The notes under the pieces: model-generated
Told to the model about the DNA's origin: nothing
Database searches by the model: none
Seen by the model: only the letters and a program-made list of their open reading frames with translations
Source: Thiothrix subterranea
Lineage (GTDB): Bacteria; Pseudomonadota; Gammaproteobacteria; Thiotrichales; Thiotrichaceae
DNA length: 64,000 nucleotides
Assembly (NCBI RefSeq): GCF_016772315.1
Contig: NZ_CP053482.1
Location: 3,343,501-3,407,500, forward strand
Direction: 5' to 3'
In this document: piece by piece, positions 1 through 8,518 of the stretch
How positions within the stretch are numbered: the stretch's first letter is position 1
Layout of the letters: each line of letters begins with the position of its first letter
Translations under genes and position numbers: made by a program

Positions 1-222
1 AAGTTACAAAGGCACGAAGACAGAGAATCATCAGTTATCAATGATGAGATGTGGCCTTTCTGGGAAAAGTCTACTCCATTAGAGGATTTCCCTCATAGCT
101 ATCTTGCTGATCCTGATTGCCATAAGCAACGAGCAGCGTTAGTAGAAGCAATCATAAGACGTTTTGTTGCGCTATACGAAGAGTGGTACAAAACGCTGAA
201 GATTGGAGAGTTAACTCGATAA
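1..222 (+). CDS. C-terminal end of an unrecognised protein (partial)
   Basis: An open frame runs in from the left edge and ends at a TAA at 220-222, giving 73 residues. The visible part is rich in aromatic and acidic residues (for example MWPFWEKSTP) and ends in a likely amphipathic helix (RRFVALYEEWYKTL). I do not recognise a family. The gene is cut by the window, so its start and domains are not visible. It is followed by about 65 bases with no gene and then by a toxin-antitoxin pair, so this edge may belong to an accessory region. Confidence 0.5.
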   Translation, partial: KLQRHEDRESSVINDEMWPFWEKSTPLEDFPHSYLADPDCHKQRAALVEAIIRRFVALYEEWYKTLKIGELTR

Positions 223-288
223 AATACTATGTTTGATGTGTGTTTGTATTAATATTGCTATAGAATTTTGGGGAAAACGGAGGTTTGT

Positions 289-519
289 ATGCGCAAACAA
301 CGTATCGTTTACACTTCGCCGCTGGATGCACTAGTGGCAATCAGCAAGCGGTTGAGTTTGTATGAAGCCCAACAGCACATGGATTCGGAGACATTCGCTG
401 ATCGTTATCGTAAAGGAAACGTGTCAGATGATGCCGTTTTTGTTGAATGGTCAAACGACTATAAACATTACCTTGCATTGCACCAACAATTAGCGGGGTT
501 GCTACGTGCGGCTGCATGA
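289..519 (+). CDS. Antitoxin-like partner of TumE-type toxin (TumA-like)
   Basis: This 76-residue protein starts at ATG 289, which follows a clear GGAGG at 279-283. An upstream TTG at 268 is in frame but lies before that ribosome-binding site. The protein is mainly helical, with alternating charged and aliphatic residues. Its stop lies 14 bases inside the next gene, a TumE/DUF6516-type protein, so the two are probably translationally coupled. In known TumA/TumE pairs the small upstream protein is the antitoxin and represses the operon. I assign that role from position and size only, because the sequence has no motif I can name. Confidence 0.6.
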   Translation: MRKQRIVYTSPLDALVAISKRLSLYEAQQHMDSETFADRYRKGNVSDDAVFVEWSNDYKHYLALHQQLAGLLRAAA

Positions 520-892
520 GTTACTCGAAGCATACCTAAATAAGGTAGAAGCGGCGGTTGCGGCATTGCCAGCGTATGCAGAAACTTATATAGAAGAAGT
601 TTTGACCGCAGAGCGGGCGAATTTGGCGTTTCGTTTGCGTTTTAGTAATGGTTTTTTACTGGAAGTAAGTGCTGCTATGGTGGTGGAAGCAGACGGTCTT
701 AAGACGCTAGGCTATCGTTATCATTGTCAGGATGCATCCAATATCATGCTGATCCGTTATGATGACACGCCACATTTTCGGAATTTATCAACATTTCCGC
801 ATCATAAACATATCAAAGATGCCGTTATTGCTCATAATGAACCTGATTTACTTGCTGTTTTACAAGAAGTTTCAGAACTTGAGCCTAACTAG
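506..892 (+). CDS. tumE: TumE family toxin (DUF6516)
   Basis: The 128-residue product carries the family signature in its second half: a YRYHxQ strand near residue 70, RYDDTPH at 84-90 and FPHHKH at 97-102. Members of this family are toxin components of two-gene modules and are thought to interfere with growth, probably as RNases; the mechanism is family knowledge, not visible here. The start is GTG 506, preceded by AGCGGGG, and overlaps the end of the antitoxin gene by 14 bases. The pair sits immediately upstream of serC, so the module probably inserted next to a housekeeping operon. Confidence 0.75.
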   Translation: MRLHELLEAYLNKVEAAVAALPAYAETYIEEVLTAERANLAFRLRFSNGFLLEVSAAMVVEADGLKTLGYRYHCQDASNIMLIRYDDTPHFRNLSTFPHHKHIKDAVIAHNEPDLLAVLQEVSELEPN

Positions 893-920
893 AAATGCTA
901 TTAATTAGGGATAGGTATCC

Positions 921-2003
921 ATGAGTAGAGTATTCAATTTCAGCGCAGGCCCTGCGGTATTGCCCGAAGCGGTTTTGGCGCAAGCGCAAGCGGAGATGTT
1001 GGACTGGAACGGCTGCGGCATGTCGGTGCTGGAAATGAGCCACCGCGAACAGCATTTCGCGTCGATTGCCGCGCAAGCCGAGGCGGATTTACGCGAATTG
1101 CTGGGCATTCCGAGCAATTACAAAGTGTTGTTTTTGCAGGGTGGGGCGTACAGCCAATTTTCGATGATTCCGATGAATTTATTGCGTGGTAAGACGCGCA
1201 TGGATTACGTCGACACGGGCGACTGGTCGTCGAAAGCGATTGATGAAGCGCGGCGTTACGGCGACGTGAACGTGGTGGCATCGAGCAGCGCAGGCAATTA
1301 CACCAGCATTCCTGATCAGGCAAGCTGGCAATGTGATCCGAACGCGGCGTATTTGCACTACACGCCGAATGAAACCATTCGCGGTGTTGAATTTGGTTTT
1401 GTGCCGGACGCGGGTGATGTGCCGTTAGTGGCGGATTTCTCGTCCACGATTTTGTCGCGTCCGATTGATGTCAGTCGTTTTGGGCTGATTTACGCGGGGG
1501 CGCAAAAGAACATCGGGCCTGCGGGTTTGACCATCGTGATTGTGCGTGAGGATTTACTGGGGCAAACCGTGCCGTGTACGCCAGTCATGTTTGATTACAA
1601 AGTGCAGGCGGATAATGGTTCGATGTATAATACGCCGCCAACTTACGCATGGTATTTGGCAGGTTTGGTGTTTAAGTGGTTGAAAGCGCAAGGTGGCTTG
1701 TCAGCAATGGCGGCGATCAATGAGCGCAAGGCCAACAAGTTGTATGCGGTAATTGACGCTTCAGATTTTTATCACTGCCCTGTTGACCTGACGTGCCGTT
1801 CATGGATGAATATACCGTTTACGCTGGCAAAGCCCGCCTTGGATAAGGCATTTGCTGCTGAAGCCGAACAAGCCGGATTGGTTTCCCTGAAAGGACACCG
1901 TTCGGTAGGTGGGATGCGTGCCAGCCTCTACAACGCCATGCCGGAAGCCGGTGTGGATGCTTTGATTCACTTCATGCAGGACTTCGCGCAACGCAATGGC
2001 TGA
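921..2003 (+). CDS. serC: Phosphoserine aminotransferase
   Basis: SerC transaminates 3-phosphohydroxypyruvate with glutamate in serine synthesis and acts similarly in pyridoxal phosphate synthesis. The 360-residue length matches the E. coli enzyme (about 362). The N-terminus has the family motif FSAGPAVLPEAVL, and the PLP-binding lysine is K196 in GAQKNIGPAG. The C-terminus has the VGGMRASLYNAM segment typical of the family. The ATG at 921 follows a purine-rich AGGGATAGG. Its last 8 bases overlap pheA, so the two are co-translated, a serC-pheA arrangement common in gammaproteobacteria. Confidence 0.97.
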   Translation: MSRVFNFSAGPAVLPEAVLAQAQAEMLDWNGCGMSVLEMSHREQHFASIAAQAEADLRELLGIPSNYKVLFLQGGAYSQFSMIPMNLLRGKTRMDYVDTGDWSSKAIDEARRYGDVNVVASSSAGNYTSIPDQASWQCDPNAAYLHYTPNETIRGVEFGFVPDAGDVPLVADFSSTILSRPIDVSRFGLIYAGAQKNIGPAGLTIVIVREDLLGQTVPCTPVMFDYKVQADNGSMYNTPPTYAWYLAGLVFKWLKAQGGLSAMAAINERKANKLYAVIDASDFYHCPVDLTCRSWMNIPFTLAKPALDKAFAAEAEQAGLVSLKGHRSVGGMRASLYNAMPEAGVDALIHFMQDFAQRNG

Positions 2004-3081
2004 TACCTTCAATTTGCAAGCAATCCGTGAGCGCATTGACGCGCTGGATACCCAAATTTTAGCCTTGCTCAACGAACGCGCACAATGTGCCGAGCAGGTG
2101 GCACACGCGAAGTTGGCGGAAGACCCGAACGCGACGTTTTACCGCCCCGAACGCGAGGCACAAATCCTCACGCGGATGCAGTCGTTGAATGCGGGCCCGT
2201 TGCGTGATGAACAGGTCACGCACTTGTTCCGCGAAGTCATTGCCTCATGTTTGGCGCTGGAAGAATCCATGCGCATTGCGTATCTGGGGCCAGCGGGGAC
2301 GTTTACACAAGAAGCGACCTTCAAGCATTTTGGCATGAATGTCGGTACATTGCCGGTGGATTCCATTCCGCAAGTCTTCCGTGAAGTGGAAGCGGGCAGG
2401 GTACGCTACGGGGTTGTGCCGATTGAAAATTCTACTGAAGGCGTGATTACGCACACGTTGGATATGTTCATGCAGTCGGGTTTGCGGATTTGCGGGGAAA
2501 TTTCTTTGCGCATCCACCAGAATTTGATGTGTCGGCATGAAAACTGGCAAGGCGTGCAAAAAGTGTATGCACACGCGCAATCGTTGGCGCAATGCCGTTA
2601 TTGGCTGGATAAGCATTTGCCTCATGCTGAACGCATTCCGGTGAGCAGCAATGCGGAAGCGGCGCGTTTGGTATCCCATGATGATGGTGCTGCGGCGCTG
2701 GGAAGTCGGCAAGCTGCGCCGATTTACGGCTTGCACATTGTGCAGGACAGTATCGAAGATAATCCCAATAACACTACGCGCTTTTTGGTGATTGGGGATC
2801 AAGTTGTTACACCAAGCGGCAATGATCGCACGTCGTTGTTGGTTTCCACCCGCAATCGCCCCGGTTCGCTGTATCACTTGCTGAAACCCTTGGCGGAAAA
2901 TGGCGTGGATATGACACGGATTGAATCGCGTCCGGCTCGCACCACCAATTGGGAATACTTTTTCTTCTTGGATGTGCGTGGGCATGAGCAAGACGCGGAC
3001 ATCAGCGGTGCATTGGCGGCGTTGCGTGACGAGGCGGAAGTGGTGCGGGTGTTAGGGTCTTATCCCGTCGCAGTGATGTAA
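1996..3081 (+). CDS. pheA: Bifunctional chorismate mutase/prephenate dehydratase (P-protein)
   Basis: This protein carries out two steps of phenylalanine synthesis, chorismate to prephenate to phenylpyruvate. Three domains can be read. An AroQ-type mutase spans about residues 1-90, with LQAIRERIDALDTQILALLNER. The dehydratase spans about 92-275, starting at IAYLGPAGTFTQEA and including the catalytic TRF motif in NNTTRFLVIG. A regulatory ACT domain spans about 280-361, with RPGSLYHLL and the ESRPA motif that binds phenylalanine in characterised P-proteins. Its length of 361 residues is normal. It overlaps serC by 8 bases, and its 3' end overlaps the convergent amidotransferase gene by 22 bases. 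Confidence 0.97.
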   Translation: MADTFNLQAIRERIDALDTQILALLNERAQCAEQVAHAKLAEDPNATFYRPEREAQILTRMQSLNAGPLRDEQVTHLFREVIASCLALEESMRIAYLGPAGTFTQEATFKHFGMNVGTLPVDSIPQVFREVEAGRVRYGVVPIENSTEGVITHTLDMFMQSGLRICGEISLRIHQNLMCRHENWQGVQKVYAHAQSLAQCRYWLDKHLPHAERIPVSSNAEAARLVSHDDGAAALGSRQAAPIYGLHIVQDSIEDNPNNTTRFLVIGDQVVTPSGNDRTSLLVSTRNRPGSLYHLLKPLAENGVDMTRIESRPARTTNWEYFFFLDVRGHEQDADISGALAALRDEAEVVRVLGSYPVAVM

Positions 3082-3782
3082 AAATCAGCCATCCAGCGGG
3101 CAACCGCGTTGCTGTCGGTGCTGGCATTGGCTTGATTCAAATCCGCCAACGCTGGTGCAGCAATCTCATGGGGCAAGGGCGCATCATCCCGCAGCTCAAT
3201 CAATGCGCGTTCAAACGCCAATGTAAATTCCGGGTGAGCTTGTACGCTGAAGGCTGATGTTCCATAGACCAACCCTGCATACGGGCAAAACGCTGATTGC
3301 AGGAACACCTGCGCTTGCGGCGGACATTCCATCACCTGATCCTGATGCATAGCATTGAGAGTGATGTCGGCGGGGGCTGTACCCATCCAAGGCAAGGATT
3401 GCACTACCTGATAGTGATGCCGCCCGACACCCCAGCCTTGCGGCGCTTTGGTCACTTTGCCGCCCAAGGCTTCCGCCATGATTTGATGCCCGAAACAAAC
3501 GCCAATCAGCGGGACTTGTTCCTGTTGGATCTGGCGGATCAATACCTTTAACGGTTCTAGCCACGGTAAATCATCGTACACGCCATGCCGCGAGCCAGTG
3601 ATTAGCCAGCCGTCACAGGCTTGCGGCGAATCTGGGAATTCGCCATCCATCACCGCAAATACCTGAAAGTGTAAATCAGCGCCGGTTTGCTCTAACAAGG
3701 CGGCAAACATGGTGGTATACGTCCCGTGTTCGGGGATCAGTTCATCCGGCGCACGTCCGGTTTCTAAAATACCGATTAACAT
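3060..3782 (-). CDS. Type 1 (class I) glutamine amidotransferase-like protein
   Basis: The 240-residue protein is a stand-alone class I GATase domain of the kind related to the glutaminase half of GMP synthase. The nucleophile is C96 in GVCFGHQIMAEALGG, and the other triad residues are H183 and E185 in QAHPEF. Such proteins release ammonia from glutamine or cleave gamma-glutamyl bonds. The substrate of this subgroup is not known to me. No synthetase domain is fused to it and none lies beside it. The gene points against serC-pheA and shares 22 bases with the end of pheA, so the two transcripts are convergent. Confidence 0.88.
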   Translation of the reverse strand: MLIGILETGRAPDELIPEHGTYTTMFAALLEQTGADLHFQVFAVMDGEFPDSPQACDGWLITGSRHGVYDDLPWLEPLKVLIRQIQQEQVPLIGVCFGHQIMAEALGGKVTKAPQGWGVGRHHYQVVQSLPWMGTAPADITLNAMHQDQVMECPPQAQVFLQSAFCPYAGLVYGTSAFSVQAHPEFTLAFERALIELRDDAPLPHEIAAPALADLNQANASTDSNAVARWMADFYITATG

Positions 3783-3962
3783 GGGTAATCACCTATTGGC
3801 TGGTTTGCGTTGCAATGCTTGTGGATATGATGCCTTAATTTGCTTAACGGTTACAGATTCTGTGGTGCGTATTACCGAGAACCTTGATCTACGCCCTACA
3901 CCCCCGCTTCGATAAGCGCTAAACTCTGTTTCTTTTCAGGCTGACCCCAAGCGGAGACAGGA

Positions 3963-4763
3963 ATGCAGCAAGATGTGCAAGATTTATTGGCGTATGTGCC
4001 ATCAGCGAGTGCCTTGCAAGGGCGGGTGATTTTGGTCACGGGCGCTGCCGCAGGCATGGGCAAAGCGATTGCCAGTGCGTGTGCGCAATACGGGGCAACC
4101 GTGGTGTTGCTCGATAAAGAAATGCGCCGCACCGAAGATACTTACGACGCTATCGTCAACGCTGGCTACCCCGAACCCGCTATTTACCCGCTGGATATGC
4201 AGGGCGCAACCGCTAAGGATTATTTCGATCTCACCGAAAACATCCGCGCACAATTAGGGCGTTTGGACGGTTTGATGCTGAATGCGGCATGGTTAGGTTC
4301 ATTCACGCCGATTTCGCATTACGACACCGAATTGTGGTCGAAAATGATTATGGTGAATTTGCACGCGAATTTCTTGCTGACACATGCGTGTTTGCCATTA
4401 TTGCAGGAGGCTGCTGACCCCGCGATTGTGTTTGCCAGCCATGCGTCGAATAAGGCATTTTACGGCGCATTCGGGGTGGCAAAAGCGGGAATGGCAGCGT
4501 TTTGCGATATTCTCGCGGCTGAACATGACGATGCGGCACATTTCATTCGTGTCAACACCGTGGATACTGGCGCGGCACGTACCAGTATGCGCACCTTGAA
4601 TTTCCCCGGTGAAAACCCCAATAGCGTGGCTCGCCCCGAAGCCTTGGTTGCGCCGTATTTGTACTTTTTGGGTGCAGATGCGGGCAAACGCACGGGCGAA
4701 CACGTGGTATTTGCACGGCAACCGGGCGATGCTCAGTGGGTCGGCGAGGCGAGTGCGACCTAA
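3963..4763 (+). CDS. YciK-like short-chain dehydrogenase/reductase with altered active site
   Basis: This is a 266-residue Rossmann-fold SDR. The cofactor motif TGAAAGMGKA lies near residue 26, an NAA motif at 108-110 and the catalytic serine probably at S159. Its C-terminal half (RVNTVDTGAARTSMR, then the YLYFLGADAGKRTG segment) resembles the YciK group. The usual YxxxK is FGVAK at residues 170-174, so the catalytic tyrosine is phenylalanine; a nearby Y167 is out of register. GGAGACAGG precedes ATG 3963. The stop overlaps the cmoA start (TAATG), tying it to the tRNA wobble-modification genes. Its substrate is unknown. Confidence 0.85.
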   Translation: MQQDVQDLLAYVPSASALQGRVILVTGAAAGMGKAIASACAQYGATVVLLDKEMRRTEDTYDAIVNAGYPEPAIYPLDMQGATAKDYFDLTENIRAQLGRLDGLMLNAAWLGSFTPISHYDTELWSKMIMVNLHANFLLTHACLPLLQEAADPAIVFASHASNKAFYGAFGVAKAGMAAFCDILAAEHDDAAHFIRVNTVDTGAARTSMRTLNFPGENPNSVARPEALVAPYLYFLGADAGKRTGEHVVFARQPGDAQWVGEASAT

Positions 4764-5491
4764 TGCAACGTGATTCCATCTACGCACTTCCCCAAGGACA
4801 GGTCGTCGATTTCGCTTTTAATGAAGCAGTCGCGGATGTCTTTCCTGACATGATTCGCCGTTCGGTGCCGGGCTATGAAACCATTATTGCGTTATTGGGC
4901 GTGATTGCGCGGCGTTATGCGCAGCCGCACAGCCGCATTTATGATTTGGGTTGTTCCTTAGGGGCGTCAACTTTGTCGATGGCGGCGCAAGTGCGGGCGG
5001 AAGATCTTAGTTTTGTGTGCGTGGATAATTCTGCCGCGATGACGCGCCGTTGTGAGCAAATTTTGCAACGGCACTTACCCAGCGGACAGTTTCAGGTGGA
5101 GTGCGCGGATATTCAGGCGCTTACTTTGAGTAATGCGTCGGTAGTGGTGCTGAATTTCACGCTGCAATTTCTTAAGCCGGATGAACGCTTGGCGATGTTG
5201 CGTCATATTTATGAGGGTTTATTGCCGGGTGGCGTGCTGATTTTGTCAGAAAAGCTCCAGTTTGCGGATGCGGCGGAACAAGCACTGCTGACCGATATAC
5301 ATTTGGAATTCAAGCGTGCCAATGGTTATAGCGAACTCGAAATCAGCCAGAAACGTTCCGCGCTGGATCATGTGCTGATTCCTGACACGTTTGTGCAACA
5401 CGTCGAGCGCTTGGAGGCTGCGGGTTTTACCCAAGTGGTGAACTGGTTTCAGGGCTTTAACTTTGCGTCATTGTTAGCGGTGAAAGCGTGA
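4763..5491 (+). CDS. cmoA: Carboxy-S-adenosyl-L-methionine synthase
   Basis: CmoA converts SAM and prephenate into carboxy-SAM, the donor used by CmoB for the cmo5U34 tRNA modification. The SAM-fold motif is visible as IYDLGCSLGASTL near residue 60, followed by the acidic strand FVCVDNSAAM. The 242-residue length fits the family. I place the start at ATG 4763, which overlaps the SDR stop codon, because the protein then begins MQRDSIYALP as in homologues; an in-frame ATG upstream would add nine residues inside the SDR gene. It overlaps cmoB by four bases (GTGA), so the pair is co-translated. Prephenate is made by the pheA product encoded nearby. Confidence 0.94.
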   Translation: MQRDSIYALPQGQVVDFAFNEAVADVFPDMIRRSVPGYETIIALLGVIARRYAQPHSRIYDLGCSLGASTLSMAAQVRAEDLSFVCVDNSAAMTRRCEQILQRHLPSGQFQVECADIQALTLSNASVVVLNFTLQFLKPDERLAMLRHIYEGLLPGGVLILSEKLQFADAAEQALLTDIHLEFKRANGYSELEISQKRSALDHVLIPDTFVQHVERLEAAGFTQVVNWFQGFNFASLLAVKA

Positions 5492-6465
5492 GCGCAATGC
5501 AGTCATTGTACCGTTTTTTGCAAGATTCGCGTCTCGCACCTTGGTTGAATAGCTTGCCCGCACAACTCGAAACCGCGTTGCAAGGTTCGCACGGCAAGTG
5601 GGAAGAATGGCAGGCGGCTTTGGTTGCCGCACCCGATTTACACACGCAACAGCTTGATTTGAATAGCAGTGCCATAACGCTTGGCACTGCTGCCGACATT
5701 GACTTAGCCTCCCGTGCGCAATTATCGACGTGTTTGCAAGCCCTGATTCCTTGGCGCAAAGGCCCCTATCACTTGTTCGGGATTGAGGTGGATACCGAAT
5801 GGCGTTCCGATTGGAAGTGGGAGCGGGTGTTGCCGCATCTGAGTCCGTTGAGCGGGCGTTTGGTGTTGGATGTGGGTTGCGGGAGTGGCTATCACCTGTG
5901 GCGGATGCGCGGGGCGGGGGCTGAGGCGGTGATTGGCATTGACCCCACGTTGCTGTTTCTGACGCAATTTCAATTAATTAAGCGTTATGCTGGGGAACAG
6001 CCGGTCTGGATGTTGCCGCTGAAAAGCGAAGATTTGCCTGATTTGCGTCAAAAAGGCTTTGATACGGTATTTTCGATGGGCGTGTTGTATCACCGCCGCG
6101 ATCCGTTGGGGCATTTGCAGGAATTGCGCCGCGCTCTGCGAGCCGGTGGCGAGTTGGTGCTGGAAACCTTGGTGGTGGCAGGTGACGAACATACCGTGCT
6201 AATGCCGCACGATCGTTACGCCAAAATGCGCAATGTGTGGTTCATTCCCTCGGTGGCATTATTGGAATTGTGGTTGAAACGGTTGGGATTCACCCATATT
6301 CGTGTGGTAGATGTGACAACAACCAGCACTCAAGAACAACGTTGTACGGCGTGGAGTAAAGGCGAATCGTTGGCGGACTTCCTTGATTCCCAAGATATTA
6401 GCCGCACTATAGAAGGATACCCCGCGCCGGTAAGAGCGACGCTTATCGCTAATACCCCCGCGTGA
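5488..6465 (+). CDS. cmoB: tRNA U34 carboxymethyltransferase
   Basis: CmoB transfers the carboxymethyl group from carboxy-SAM to 5-hydroxyuridine at tRNA position 34, giving cmo5U and wider wobble reading. The 325-residue protein has the family's N-terminal helical region with W-rich segments (WRKGPYHLFG, then WRSDWKWERV) and a methyltransferase core beginning at VLDVGCGSGYHLWRM near residue 128. The C-terminus has the RCTAWSKGESLADFLD signature. The GTG start at 5488 overlaps the cmoA stop. It ends an SDR-cmoA-cmoB operon. Confidence 0.95.
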   Translation: MSAMQSLYRFLQDSRLAPWLNSLPAQLETALQGSHGKWEEWQAALVAAPDLHTQQLDLNSSAITLGTAADIDLASRAQLSTCLQALIPWRKGPYHLFGIEVDTEWRSDWKWERVLPHLSPLSGRLVLDVGCGSGYHLWRMRGAGAEAVIGIDPTLLFLTQFQLIKRYAGEQPVWMLPLKSEDLPDLRQKGFDTVFSMGVLYHRRDPLGHLQELRRALRAGGELVLETLVVAGDEHTVLMPHDRYAKMRNVWFIPSVALLELWLKRLGFTHIRVVDVTTTSTQEQRCTAWSKGESLADFLDSQDISRTIEGYPAPVRATLIANTPA

Positions 6466-6517
6466 TCTGTTCAAGGGAATATCACTAAATTACAATATGA
6501 TTAAGCATTGAAATAAA

Positions 6518-7225
6518 GTGAGCCAAGTGGATACGTTATTGCACAAACCAGGGTTTATGTTCGCGATGGGTGATACCAATCGCTTGCAGCAACGCCTTGC
6601 CCGGCGAATGGGGCAGGCATACAAGCGCTTCCGCGACAGTTGGGGCGGCTTGTTGCTCGACCCGTATTTGCGCGATGGCGGAAATTATCGCTATCGGCGT
6701 TATTCGGTGTTTCATTGGCAACATAATGCCTTAACCGTATTGCCGCACGAGCCGCATTATCAAAGCAGCCATTACAACCGGGTACACGGTGGATTTAACC
6801 GCCATTTTCGCGGCTGGCTGCCCACGACCTTGGCGAATCCGGTGTTGAAGGAAGTGATTGGTTGGGCAACGCAACAATTTTCGCGCAGCCCTGCCGAGTT
6901 GTGGCGCATTCAAGCGCACCAGTTCCGCATTATTGCCCGCCCTGATCAACAGGGAAAACCGACTCCAGAAGGCATTCATAAGGATGGTGCGGAATACATC
7001 TTGATCATGATGATGGATCGCCACAATGTTCACGGCGGTGAGAGTCGCATTTATGACAATACCATGCGCCCCTTAGCGGAAGGCACGTTGGCGCAAGCGG
7101 GGGATTTGGTGTTGGTGAATGATCACGCGGTTTATCACGGCGTGACCGCGATTAGCCCCGCCGACCCAACCCAACCCGCTTGGCGGGATGTGTTGGTGTT
7201 GACGTTTCACAAAGCGCTGGTTTAG
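6518..7225 (+). CDS. 2-oxoglutarate/Fe(II) dioxygenase family protein (PF10014-like)
   Basis: The 235-residue product resembles the 2OG-Fe_Oxy_2 family, whose best-known members hydroxylate free amino acids. The iron facial triad can be proposed as the HxD in GIHKDGAEY near residues 153-155 and the distal histidine in VYHGVTAI near 212; a following arginine would bind 2-oxoglutarate. The N-terminus has the typical DGGNYRYRRYSVF segment. The start is a GTG at 6518 with only a weak upstream purine stretch, so the exact start is uncertain. It stands alone, about 50 bases after cmoB and converging on a lipoprotein gene. The substrate cannot be read from the sequence. Confidence 0.85.
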   Translation: MSQVDTLLHKPGFMFAMGDTNRLQQRLARRMGQAYKRFRDSWGGLLLDPYLRDGGNYRYRRYSVFHWQHNALTVLPHEPHYQSSHYNRVHGGFNRHFRGWLPTTLANPVLKEVIGWATQQFSRSPAELWRIQAHQFRIIARPDQQGKPTPEGIHKDGAEYILIMMMDRHNVHGGESRIYDNTMRPLAEGTLAQAGDLVLVNDHAVYHGVTAISPADPTQPAWRDVLVLTFHKALV

Positions 7226-7228
7226 CGT

Positions 7229-7795
7229 TTAACCGGGGCCTTCAAAGTATTTCCAAGGGTATTGGAGGTCGTCTTTGATCGTGCTCCAATACAAATCACC
7301 GGAGTTGCGCCAAGGATCCAGCAAAATGCCGGTCGCAAAGGGTTTACCTTTGGCGGTGACGATCAGGGTGCTGTGTTCGCGCCAAGGATTGCCTTTGTAA
7401 GCAACACCCCAATACAGGTCGAACGTTTTGAGGTCTTTGGTACGCATCCGCGCCCGCATCGCTCGCGCCCAGTCCACGCACAAACCTGCTTTGCGCTGCT
7501 TGGAATTGCGCAAGGTGTTGTGGAAAACGGGCGGCCAAGTCAAGCCCCAGTCATTCGCCAGATACATCGGGTACACAAACGCATCGTGCGCGACAGACTT
7601 TGCTTCACGCGTGTCAATAATGGCAGGGTCAAGTGCAATCAGCGCTTGCGCGAGTTCATCAATGCGCTGTTTCATCTTCGGTGTCAGGGTTTGCAGGCGC
7701 GGGCTGCCATCCGGGGCGATGGTTACATTGTCGTATTGCACGGCACAGCCACTCACGGCAAACAAGACCAGCAGTAAGCCTACCAGTCGTTTCAT
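7229..7795 (-). CDS. Lipoprotein with transglutaminase/papain-like triad
   Basis: The 188-residue product begins MKRLVGLLLVLFAVSGC, a lipoprotein signal whose lipobox ends at C17, so it should be membrane anchored outside the cytoplasm. I chose ATG 7795 rather than the in-frame ATG at 7804 because MKR makes a better signal n-region. The mature part has a cysteine in AGLCVDWARAM, a histidine in REHSTLIV and an aspartate in LLDPWRN, in the order and spacing of a cysteine protease or transglutaminase fold. The triad is my inference and I cannot name the family. The gene directly follows ubiG on the same strand and may be co-transcribed. Confidence 0.75.
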   Translation of the reverse strand: MKRLVGLLLVLFAVSGCAVQYDNVTIAPDGSPRLQTLTPKMKQRIDELAQALIALDPAIIDTREAKSVAHDAFVYPMYLANDWGLTWPPVFHNTLRNSKQRKAGLCVDWARAMRARMRTKDLKTFDLYWGVAYKGNPWREHSTLIVTAKGKPFATGILLDPWRNSGDLYWSTIKDDLQYPWKYFEGPG

Positions 7796-7807
7796 CTCAA
7801 CCATTAA

Positions 7808-8518
7808 TCACATTTCCTTCTTAAAATACATCAGGTAATTGACATCCACATCCTTGCCCAGACGATAACTCTGGAACAGCGGATTGTATGTCATGCCCGC
7901 GATATTCCGCAGCTCCAAGCCGACAGAACGCGCCCAGCGTTCGAGTTCGGAGGGCTTGATGAATTTGGCGTATTCGTGCGTGCCTTTGGGGAGCATATTC
8001 ATCACGTATTCCGCGCCGATAATCGCTAACGCAAACGCTTTGGGGTTACGGTTGAGGGTGGAAAAGAAGACGTCGCCACCGGGTTTCACCAGTGCGGCAC
8101 AGGCGGCAATCACCGATGCAGGGTCGGGGACGTGTTCCAGCATTTCCATGCAGGTCACGACATCGAATTGCTCAGGGGCTTCAGCAGCGATGGCTTCGGC
8201 ACTGATTTGGCGGTAAGTCACTTCAACTTGGGATTCCAGCGCGTGTAATTCGGCGACTTCCAGCGGGGTTGCGCCCATGTCGATGCCGGTAACAGTCGCG
8301 CCACGGCGTGCCATGCTTTCGGCAAGAATGCCGCCGCCGCAGCCGATGTCGATGACGTTTTTGCCTTGCAAATGCGCGTGATCGTCAATGTAGTTGAGGC
8401 GCAACGGGTTGATGTCGTGCAGCGGTTTGAATTCGCTGTCACGATCCCACCAGCGCCAGGCGAGGTCTTCAAACTTGCGGATTTCGTTGGGGTCAACGTT
8501 TTGTGTCGGGTTGGTCAT
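7808..8518 (-). CDS. ubiG: Ubiquinone biosynthesis O-methyltransferase
   Basis: UbiG methylates the two hydroxyl groups added during ubiquinone synthesis. The 236-residue protein starts at ATG 8518 with [20 protein letters not shown], matching the family N-terminus; a longer open frame upstream lies inside the preceding gene. The SAM motif [17 protein letters not shown] is followed by GIDMG. The C-terminal [13 protein letters not shown] and the GMTYNPL segment are typical. Its ATG overlaps the stop of the mtaD-like gene (ATGA), so the two are coupled. Ubiquinone is the likely acceptor for the Sqr and cytochrome bd encoded later in the window. Confidence 0.96.
   Translation of the reverse strand: MTNPTQNVDPNEIRKFEDLAWRWWDRDSEFKPLHDINPLRLNYIDDHAHLQGKNVIDIGCGGGILAESMARRGATVTGIDMGATPLEVAELHALESQVEVTYRQISAEAIAAEAPEQFDVVTCMEMLEHVPDPASVIAACAALVKPGGDVFFSTLNRNPKAFALAIIGAEYVMNMLPKGTHEYAKFIKPSELERWARSVGLELRNIAGMTYNPLFQSYRLGKDVDVNYLMYFKKEM

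Noticed and set aside
2245-2991. A 248-codon open frame antisense to pheA
   Set aside because: It lies wholly inside pheA on the other strand, has no ribosome-binding site and reads as low-complexity Arg/His/Gln-rich sequence. It is a by-product of pheA codon use.
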